Source of the DNA: Musa acuminata AAA Group
Taxonomy: Eukaryota; Streptophyta; Magnoliopsida; Zingiberales; Musaceae
Assembly: GCF_036884655.1 (NCBI RefSeq)
Contig: NC_088339.1
Span: 34,471,501-34,535,500 of the forward strand
Length of the DNA stretch: 64,000 nucleotides
Direction of reading: 5' to 3'
The position numbers and the translations under genes were made by a program. Below the pieces are notes generated by a model. That model saw only the letters and a program-made list of their open reading frames with translations, was not told the origin of the DNA and searched no databases. This document shows positions 12,959-21,637 of this stretch, one piece after another; position 1 is the stretch's first letter; each line of letters opens with the position of its first letter.

Positions 12959-15900
12959 CTAGAAGCAAGCCTCATAGACAGGGAGTCCGCCCATTACTTG
13001 ATCATTGATTGGTCCACGAACCAGTGCAGTTCCCGGTCTTCTTTTCCTGCATATTCTACTTGACTTTTTCCCGACTATAAGTTCATCAGCAATAAAGTTC
13101 TGATCTGACATTTCTGCAAAATAAAGTTCCCACTTTCAAGCCTATATTTGGAGTAAACTGGATGAATTTTCATCTTCCCATTGAACACAATGTCAGATTT
13201 GGAATTTATAAAACTGTAATGGATATACATAGCAGAAACCCTGCTGTATCTTTGTAAATCTTCTGAGAATATCCATCTCTTTCAAAAGATGTACCCTCTA
13301 TGAAACTGGAATCAAAGTGCATTTAGCAGATCATCTGCTGGATCTTGTTATATTGTTCTAAAACATATATTGAGGATTGGTCAGCAAGAAGCAGGTTTTT
13401 GTAAAAGAAAATTCATACAAGAACAGGACGAGCCAAAGGCTGTGATCAAACATAGATAGACCCACTGATACCAACAACCAAAGTGCAGTGACTGCCGGCA
13501 TTTAGCCTGAAAACTACATTGATTGCTTGCATTTTGTAGTGGTTCTTGTGAGTAGAAATAAGCTCAAAGAAAAGTCAACAGTAGTTGTAATTATTTTGGA
13601 AGAAAAAATCGGTAAGCTGAAAGCAGAATGCAGATAGAAAGGCGAAAGCAATTAAGATACACTATGATAAGACTGCTTTGTTGGGGTCACAGCATCGCAC
13701 AAAATAGCAAACCACTTAAAAAGAACCACCATCCTTTGAAGCTATGCAAGTATACTTTAGAAACTGAAAGACGTTCATATTTAAGATTCTTCGTACACTA
13801 GTCCCAAAAAAATATTCCGCACAATATTACTGGTACACTATCACCATTCATCTAATCACCTCAGGAGATCAATTTATATTTGTTATTCCCAAGCCTGGGG
13901 ATCATATAAAGGCCTTTATATATTACCAGAAAAGTAAGTGTTTGATCCCCATTTAACCTTTTAATATACGTCATTCGCAAGCTAGGGGATCATATAAAAC
14001 CCTATATATATTACCAGAAAAGTAAGTGTTTGATCCTCGTTGTAACCTTTTTGACATACTATGGGGTAAACCAAAATAGAGAAGACCACAAATGTGTAAC
14101 ATTCTTTAAGTATGAGGGAAGCATTTTGACTCATGAATACGGAGGAAAAGATGGAGAGATAAACCAAAAGGCACTAGAGAAAACACAAAATTTAGCTTGC
14201 TGAGGATCAATGTTGAAGGCACAGTTGCTTCTTGGTCATGTCTTCAGAATAGAAATAGATAAAGGGTGACAGCATAGATTAAACTTCTCTGAAAATGTAT
14301 TTGCTCTTGATTATTCACCTTTAATTTTCAAGCAAACAGATCGATTTCACCTTATTCAACATCTCTTTTTAAAATTTCGTCCATATTTGGAGAGAAAGCG
14401 CCATATTCATTTTCATATTTTGAGAATCTCTACAGTTTACAATTTTATTGTATGGATAATAGTGATTATATTGCACTAACACCAGAAACACTATAGAATG
14501 ATTACTGCACTTCAAATATAAAATTTTGCCTTATATGGAACAAGAACCTGAGGGAAATGAACTATGTGACCGATAGTGAAGGAGAAGGCGAGAGAATAAG
14601 AGTTGTGTAACAAAAGTACCTGTACTGCTCCCAATAGAGTCTTGATGACAAATGTGTTTTGAGCTTATTGCTTCTTCATCAAGCCTCTCACTTGCTATCT
14701 TTGCTGAAGGTCTAATGAACTTAATATCGCCAATTCCGTTAGATGAGTTAAGATCTCTTTGCTTCATAATGAGAGGTGATCGAAAATGTTGAAACCAAGG
14801 GTTTGCAGATAAAGTGAAAGAACCATTCTCAATGTCGTTATGGCTATTATCCCTCTCAAATATGAGATTCTCCCAACATCCCTTACGCAATACCTTAAAC
14901 TGCAGAGTTATATTTAATATGCCATGTTAGAAATGGAACATACCACTTGGGCAAAAAGAGGAAGGGCAATCTCTTACTACCTGACCGGATTTCAGATCAT
15001 TTTCATATGGTCCAGATGATTCCTTAAACTGCAGAGTTATATTTAAGATGCCATGTTAGAAATGGAACATACCACTTGGGCAAAAAGAGGAAGGGCAATC
15101 TCTTACTACCTGACCAGATTTCAGATCATTTTCATATGGTCCAGATGGTTCCTTGCGTTTTTTTATCCTTGATAACCAACCAAGAAAAGCCTTCGAATGA
15201 TACTGCTTGTCGTATAACTCATTGACAAAAGATGCTTCAATGGAGTTAAGAAATAATGTGTGTTTCTCATCTGTCCATCTATTTGATCCAGAATCTATCA
15301 ATAAGGGGTCCTGAGAGATAGAGCAACATCATAGTTTAGATAATAAGGGGCATACAACAATTTAATTATGAATCATATCATGACCTAATACACAAATGCA
15401 AAAGCCTAATAAAACATGAGATGATCCAAATTAAAAAAATAGTTATAACTCAAAAAAAGCAAACATCAGATAGATGAACAAACAAGGCTGAGAAGGAATT
15501 ACATTCGATTTCAGGATTAATCCGAATAAGGCATGTCAGAACACATAATTAAACCACACCTGCCCACTAATCTTCTAAACAGGAAAATGACTTGCCAGAC
15601 ATATAAATGTATATGCATACGTGCTCATCATATAACCCTTTGACTCATCACCCAATCGATGTCCATCTCTTGCTCAATCTTGATTGAAGATTTCTGGGCT
15701 TGTCTTGTCCTATGTCTGTGTCAATTATAAAAAAAACTAAGAGACCACTCATCAGCTCATCATGCACGCTAGTAAGCCTATCTATGCTGCATGTCTGTTA
15801 GCATGCTAGTCTGCATTGCCAACTGCCACCAGTACAAGTACATGCCATTGGAAATGGAAACCTAAATAGAAAGTCTAGAAGCATATAGAAAGACGAAGAC

Positions 15901-18015
15901 ATGGAGAATTAAGAAACAATAGAGAACTATCTTTGTCCTCATTACTTAAACCCCACATTGCTAAATAAAGTATCTTAGAGAAGAGAATCTAATGACATCC
16001 TCACAAGTAAGAGGAATCCCGTTTCAGGGTCACATACAACAAATTGAGTGATAATTGTGATTATGAAAACTAAGTTAGCTAGTAAGACCTGCAACTAGAT
16101 TATTAGGCAGCAATTAGTATCATTTTACAAAAAACATAATTGAAGAGATATAAGCAAATAACATAATTAGAGATCTAAATGGAGAGCATCATCAAGTCCT
16201 GATGATGCCTTAACAACAAATATCTCGTGAATAAGTATTGTAGTGCACTACGACATGGCATCCATGTCGACTGCCACATGGCCTGAACCTTCCAGCATGG
16301 CGCCGTTGAGGACTGAACCAAGTACCAAGTACCAAACACAATCATATTCGATCTCCTCCTTGACCTCGGTCATCTGAGGACAAGGACTCATGAGTAGTTG
16401 GCTTATTATCTTTCAGAGGGTTGTGTTGCTTATCATACACAAGCATTATACTTGTGCCAGTCATCACCATCACTCCCTACAGGCCCCATTTGACCACAGA
16501 TGATATTGGGGTCATACAGGGTTTGAGTTGTTGGCAGGCACCCAGACTGTAGTCTAGGGCCTGTCCTCAGAAACCTACTATAGCAATGCCAGTGGACCAC
16601 CCTCTGAGTCAACTATAGCCACAGTCAGGAGGAGCTCTCAGCCAAATTATAAAGGGATCTCCAACCATCCAAGGTAAACAACAGAACACTTGGCTACGCC
16701 TACTGTTGCTTTATTTACTTCCTTCTACCCTTGGCTGACATAGGCATCATACGATCCTCCACCAATCTACTCCAGTGATGCCTTAGGCCTCAGTGCTTCC
16801 CCTTGGCTTGTTGGGCATCCTTAATTTTCCTGCCACCTCCAGACTGTCATCCTGGTCAGCTCATTGCAGAAGAGGAAGAGAAAGTGCCGCATAACTGACT
16901 ACTATTTGATGCACCCATCACTCCGAATACAACAGCAAGACATTGCAAAAGATAAGTATGAGCTGGATTTGGATACATGCAAAGGTGACAACAATATCGT
17001 GACTTAAACAAAAAAGTTCGAGTCAAGCATGGGGAATAGATTAACATACTTGATACCTGGTCAATTGTCATACAAGAAAAGATGAGAGGAAGGGTACAAC
17101 TGAAAGAGGGTGGCAAACAAGTACTGAGATAGTAGGTAGAAGTTCCAGTAAAACCCTTCTCTTCTTCTTGTCTACTGTACTTGTCCAGCCAAACTTAATT
17201 TCTGTCCCTCCTTTAAGCGAAAAATGGGAGACTTTCTACTAACAGGAATCAGAGAAACTTCCATGGGATTAAAGGTTAATGAGTAATACTACAGATTTTT
17301 ACCTAACACACCAAGTAAAGATTCTCTCCTTCACGTTCATGTTTGTTCTAGAGAATCCCCTTTACAGATCTTGGACTTGATCTCACGCAGAACCTCCTGC
17401 AGGATTTAAAAATCGCCTCAGATCATTATCTTTGATTTCAGATGTTAAGGAAGAACCGGATACAAGCTAAATCTAATCTGACTGCAAGATGATATCTACC
17501 TCAACTGAACGAAAATCACCAGCTCACAAAAAACTAAAATTTTCTTTCATTATTCTGCATAATCAGCCTACTCAATGATGAAAATGTCGGAATTATGTGC
17601 CGACCATAATTAGCCACCAACATAAACCGAATCCTCTCCAGGTAATCCACCCTCTTCCGGAAATTCACAATTCTACTTTTTCTTGACAAGAAAACTCTTG
17701 CACATTATCAAAGCCTTACGGTATCGAAAGATTCGCTTAAATTCAAAATCTACGCAGCTCTCTTAAGATCTGGGGCGAAATGGCGGAACCAATCAAGAGA
17801 ACCCTACCTAAGTTTCAACGAATCAAGGTTATACCCACCAAGATTCCTTCTCAATGACCCGAATTCATCGATTATAGGTTCAAAAAATGGATTTTGAACA
17901 AACGCACCTGGGAAAACCGTAGAGTGAGGAGAAATCATGGTTTGCTTACCTCGCTCCGGCCCTCGGACGCCGAAATCTCAGCCGTGATCAGCTGACTCGA
18001 AGACCCGTCACCCAT
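12959..18015 (-). CDS. COR27: COR27/COR28-like cold-regulated clock protein
   Basis: Predicted exons (minus strand): 18015-17950, 15310-15110, 15028-14981, 14899-14620 and 13113-12959. All keep frame and give 249 residues. Family hallmarks: RWTDEKHTLFLNSIEASFV followed by NELY in exon 2; FKVLRKGCW and NPWFQHFRSP in exon 4 of this model; and SDQNFIADEL plus a basic RKRRPGTALV stretch near the C-terminus. In Arabidopsis, COR27 and COR28 are small nuclear proteins induced by cold and gated by the clock; they affect flowering, freezing tolerance and light signalling. The third exon (48 bases, starting FKESSGPYEND) is a near copy of the end of exon 2, created by a 129-bp tandem duplication, and can be included or skipped without a frameshift. 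The first intron (~2.6 kb) contains GC-richer, possibly transposon-derived sequence. The upstream region has evening elements, a G-box and a DRE core. Family assignment rests on recognised motifs, not a search. Confidence 0.85.
13897..14050. repeat. 88-bp tandem duplication in a COR27/28-like intron
   Basis: The block beginning GGGGATCATATAAA at 13897 recurs at 13985, an 88-bp offset. Both copies carry the stretch ending AAGTAAGTGTTTGATCC and then diverge. It lies inside the intron between the last two coding exons. Confidence 0.8.
14893..15150. repeat. 129-bp tandem duplication creating an extra exon
   Basis: Two adjacent 129-bp copies differ at only three positions that I can see (about 98% identical). 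Each copy holds, on the minus strand, the last 14 codons of exon 2, the GTAGTA donor, an 81-bp intron, its CTGCAG acceptor, and the TTTAAG that opens the next exon. The result is two nearly identical 81-bp introns (15109-15029 and 14980-14900) flanking a 48-base exon at 15028-14981. Confidence 0.95.
16240..16860. other. GC-richer insert in the first COR27/28-like intron
   Basis: This stretch is clearly GC-richer than the surrounding intron and reads like decayed transposon DNA, but I see no terminal repeats, target duplication or protein domain. Treat it as intron sequence of unknown origin. Confidence 0.3.
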
Positions 18016-18186
18016 GTGGATGGAGATCTCTTACCAACGAACTTCTCCTCTGAATCAAACACTCTTTTCTCGATATCCGCCGCTTTGGATTGCCTCTTCG
18101 ACACCGGAGGAGGAGGCGGAGGAGGAGGAGGAGAACCGAAGAAGCGAAGAAGGAAACCCCAACGAGGGAGGAGGAAGAGGGGCGGG

Positions 18187-18199
18187 GGATATTTATTTG
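18187..18199 (-). promoter_or_regulatory. TATA-like box of the COR27/28-like gene
   Basis: The minus strand reads CCAAATAAATATC, about 175-185 bases upstream of the ATG at 18015. A start site near 18160 would give a leader of roughly 145 bases. The match is AT-rich but not a canonical TATAAA. Confidence 0.4.
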
Positions 18200-18242
18200 G
18201 TTGGCCGGTCCGGGGTTTTTGTCCCGCGTGGCACAGCTTTCC

Positions 18243-18270
18243 TACGTGGAGGAACCGCCATAGGACCGAC
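18243..18270. promoter_or_regulatory. ABRE-like and DRE/CRT core cluster
   Basis: TACGTGG at 18243-18249 is an ABRE/G-box-like ACGT core. ACCGAC at 18265-18270 is the DRE/CRT core bound by CBF/DREB cold-response factors, and a further ACGT core abuts it (GACACGTAAC). They lie 230-255 bases upstream of the COR27/28-like start codon. Confidence 0.5.
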
Positions 18271-18301
18271 ACGTAACAGGCTGACAAACTCTCTCGGCGC
18301 C

Positions 18302-18310
18302 AGATATTTT
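18302..18310 (-). promoter_or_regulatory. Evening element 1 upstream of the COR27/28-like gene
   Basis: The exact minus-strand AAAATATCT matches the evening element bound by CCA1/LHY/RVE clock factors. It lies about 290 bases upstream of the start codon. A second exact copy lies at 18439. Confidence 0.65.
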
Positions 18311-18336
18311 CGAGGTCGCCAAAAGATCTACGTTAC

Positions 18337-18342
18337 CACGTG
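18337..18342. promoter_or_regulatory. G-box CACGTG
   Basis: A perfect palindromic CACGTG in the context TACCACGTGCCAC, a typical bZIP/bHLH (HY5, PIF, ABF) site. It lies between the two evening elements upstream of the COR27/28-like gene. Confidence 0.55.
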
Positions 18343-18370
18343 CCACAACATTATCTCATCCAACATGACT

Positions 18371-18433
18371 GTGGGACCCATTATAGATTTTTCACGTACA
18401 TACGCAGGTCGCTCTGACGCAGTTGTGGGACCC
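18371..18433. promoter_or_regulatory. Two GTGGGACCC TCP-type sites
   Basis: GTGGGACCC occurs near 18371-18379 and again near 18425-18433. On the opposite strand each contains GGTCCCAC, matching the class I TCP consensus GGNCCCAC (the type of site bound by the clock-linked TCP factor CHE). They are interleaved with the evening elements. Confidence 0.45.
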
Positions 18434-18438
18434 GAAAT

Positions 18439-18447
18439 AGATATTTT
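18439..18447 (-). promoter_or_regulatory. Evening element 2 upstream of the COR27/28-like gene
   Basis: A second exact AAAATATCT on the minus strand, 137 bases upstream of the first, and about 190 bases beyond the end of the neighbouring convergent-side gene's coding sequence at 18641. Confidence 0.65.
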
Positions 18448-18640
18448 CCTGCCACGGCATCCTTTATGACCTCTCTCTCTGAAATCTAATTCCTGAAGTG
18501 ATCATAATAATCAAAGAAAAGCGTAAAGGAACGAAACAACTTATCCAGTGATTGTTGAATTAACAGTTTAATTAGAATAGCAAATAAAATTCTCCATACA
18601 ACATAACATGCAAAAAAATCATCCAACATAGCTTTCGGCA

Positions 18641-21351
18641 TCAGATGAAGCACTGCCTGCAAAGTTGTGTCTTTCGAGTTTCCAGGAGCTTCATCTGGCG
18701 CTCTGCCTGCTCTCCTTCGCATTGGCTGATTCCCACGATGATATCAAGCATGGTGCCGGTGGTACCGAAGAAGACCAATGGCGCCAGTGATTTCTTATGT
18801 ATTCCCACTGCAATTGCAATCAAAGCTCCAGCTACTGAGAAGAACCATGTACCGAGCGCACTGCAAATGCCAACAAGCATGATGACTGCCTGTTATCTTC
18901 ATTATCCATGAGCAAATATAAGTTTGAAGTGTTCTCTTCGATCCAATGAGATTACACGTAAGTTTGCTATAAAATAAGCTGCTCGCACCGAAAAAGCATG
19001 GTGGATTACAAGTTTTAACTTGTCATTTAGGTACTTAAGCTGATCACGCATTGCTTGGAAACCAAAGGATCCATTGCGACAACTAGGAAATACTCGGTGC
19101 ATAGATAAAGTTCCGAAACATGGTCATGACTAAAGCCTAAGATCGAACAAAATTGATAACCAGGTAAAAAGAAGTGATTTTTACCACAACAACCAGATAC
19201 AAAGAAAGAAAAATCACATTTCTAAAGCATCCTTACCACTCACATCCTATGAAATAAGTTACTTTACCTGAAAAGAAGCTATAAACATCTGACCCAATCC
19301 TCAAACAAGAATACTTCAAGAGTGTTCAGTGTTGCAAAGAAAGAGAAATCATATTTCCAAAGCATCCTTACCACTCACATCCTATGAAATAGTTATTTTA
19401 CCTGATAAGAAACTATAAACATCTGACCCAATCCTAAAACAAGAATACTTCAAGAGTGTTCAGTGTTACAAAGAAATAAAAACCTGTGTTTTCAGAGTAT
19501 CCTTACCGCTTGCAACCTCTAGAATAGTTATTATATAAAAGATGAGAATTTACGAACATCTACCTGCAATCCTAAAAGAAGGATACTTTGGTAAACATCA
19601 AAGATGCTGAGTCCGACTTCACCATACAACATATTAAAGTATAGTCTTCATTTGCTTTCTTAAAAGACAAAATTGCATAAAAATATGTGTACCTTCGGAG
19701 GAAAAGCAAGCAAAACAAAGGTCAAGTCGATATGATCCAGACGTCAAGTTGTTGTATCTGCTGTAAATTTCTCCATACTAGGATGAATGCTTTAGGGGGC
19801 ATACAATAACATGTCGTGTGCCAGTTGAAAAGCTCATCATGGAACTTCCACCACTAAGTAACATTTCCTGATGATCAATCTATATTTGACCACTTTTATT
19901 CCTCCTAGTTCCAAAAAGACAGAGACAATTTAGTAAGTGGTCAAAAACAGTGAATATTCTTAAAACTCAAGCATCAAAATTTGAGCCAAACTCATCTGTA
20001 GTTCCTTCAGTACAAATTAATACCTTGCATGGGCTTTACAACAATTATTACAGGAAATGCTTCAAAATTTTCTTATTTCTTTGTTTCTTTTGTATCTTTC
20101 TATGAATGCCAACTACATCCACATAAAAAAGCCGAGTACCACAAGAAATGAAACAGATTCTTCTTGAGTAACCACCTCAAGTCTCGATAGCTATAGATTA
20201 ACCATAAACAAAGTGGATTGACCCAACCATTTTCAATTTCTACACCTCACCCTCTTCACCTCACGGGATTTCTTCATGAGCATCTTTCTGCCAATGTCAA
20301 TTTGCAAATGAACATTTTTGGCCATAACAGAACATAATGTTTCCATAATATCCCAAAGAGAAAGAGAACAAAATCTACAAAAATGGAGAGGGTTTTACAT
20401 AATCCATCTATGGTTCGGACACCACTACAGTATGCAGCCTTTAAACATTTCAAGAAACAAAAAACTTGGCAGCAAAAGGTCAGCAATGTAAGTGAAAGTA
20501 TCCCTCATCAAAAGATACAAGGTTCTCTTGAATTGTATTAGCAAACTTAAGTTGCCAAGTTTTATGGGGCTGGCATGGAAAGATTTGATTGCCTCAAACA
20601 AGTAAACATTAAAACATGAAAAAAAATTAAAATTCAACATTAACCCGTCAGGGCCAGGTCCCAAGCTTTTACCCCAACCGGGGCAAATTTAAAATTTTAG
20701 TGTCATCAGATTCTAAGGTAGACCATTGAACTTATCGAGTGGGGAATTGTTTCTAGACCTACAACAAAATTTTGATAGGAAATGTTTCCCTAATCCATCT
20801 AAACTGGAAACACCAGAAGGCTGATGGTCATGCAGATGATTTTTTTTGCAGCCGGTGACCAGCACGCGAAGATAAGTGTTCTTCAAAGTTGTTCACTTCA
20901 GACGAAATTAACAACAACAATTATCATCAAGATCCGAGATATATTTGAAATAGTGTAGGACTTGTTCCACAAGTGACGACATTGGAACTTCGACAAGGAC
21001 AGCACTTTGATCACGTCCGCCTTGTTCCATGCGTCTATTTATATGAAACATAACTGAATGATAACAACGCTTTTACCATTATATGCTGACATTACCGGTT
21101 ACATGAATTATACGAAGAGGATGTATCATCCGATCAGAGCAATCCTTGAACCCTAATCGATAGTTCTAGGCGAAAGTGGTCCTCTGAACGAGGGAATGCA
21201 ACAAAAAAAAGAAATAAATCAATATGAGGAATCCTAACGCCACAAGCGAACAATTCAGGGGTGGTTTACGGATTTTGATCGAAGAGGAGAATGACTTACT
21301 TGGCAACGGAGCAATCTTCGAGCTGCTTCACGTCGTCCTGACCCTCTCCAT
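18641..21351 (-). CDS. Small two-pass membrane protein, first exon out of frame
   Basis: Two exons on the minus strand: 21351-21300 and 18860-18641, separated by a 2.4-kb intron with good GT/AG ends. The second exon encodes two hydrophobic segments, around ALGTWFFSVAGALIAIAVGI and LAPLVFFGTTGTMLDIIVGI, then a charged tail. I recognise it as resembling a conserved, functionally unknown plant membrane protein but can give no name. The frame that joins across the intron reads GQDDVKQLEDCSVAN-ALGTW and has no in-frame ATG; the ORF upstream has a stop at its far end. The only nearby ATG (21351) is two bases out of frame within a GA-rich run and ends after MERVRTT. An unbroken copy would presumably read ATG-GAG-GGT at this point. 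This suggests a 2-base slippage, a sequence error, or an unrecognised start. If repaired in register the product would be about 89 residues. Confidence 0.55.
19200..19605. repeat. 135-bp tandem repeat, about three copies
   Basis: The marker GCATCCTTACCAC-type sequence recurs at 19227, 19362 and (diverged) 19497, an exact 135-bp spacing. Copies one and two are nearly identical; the third is degraded. They lie in the long intron of the small membrane-protein gene. Confidence 0.85.
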
Positions 21352-21637
21352 CTCTCTCTCGATCTCTTGCGCCTCGACGACAACTCGAAGTGTAAAAGAA
21401 GAGATCGATTAGGTTACGAGGGACACGCGGTTCGGCTTCAGACAGGGTACGGCCTTAAGTACAAATCCTATTGGTCCAAATAAGTGTACCCCACTAAAAC
21501 GTCGTCCCATGTCATAGAAAAACAATATCTGCTTGTTTGCAGCGAGCTGCCGCTGCTCCTCTTTTCGCATCCAACGCCCCTCTTTCCACTCTGACTGAGC
21601 TCCCAGCGGCGGCAAAGGCGGCCACGGTGGCGTAGAG
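21352..21637. promoter_or_regulatory. Shared divergent promoter region
   Basis: Only 286 bases separate the ATGs of the minus-strand membrane-protein gene and the plus-strand MAT1-like gene, so both leaders and promoters must fit here. No clear TATA box is visible in either direction, as is common for divergent housekeeping promoters. Confidence 0.5.

Noticed and set aside
14981..15028. Reading the repeated COR27/28-like segment as an assembly error
   Set aside because: The copies differ at three positions, including one amino-acid change, which argues for a real duplication, though long reads should confirm it.
16240..16860. Retrotransposon LTR within the COR27/28-like first intron
   Set aside because: GC-richer than its surroundings, but no terminal repeats, duplication or coding domain could be found.
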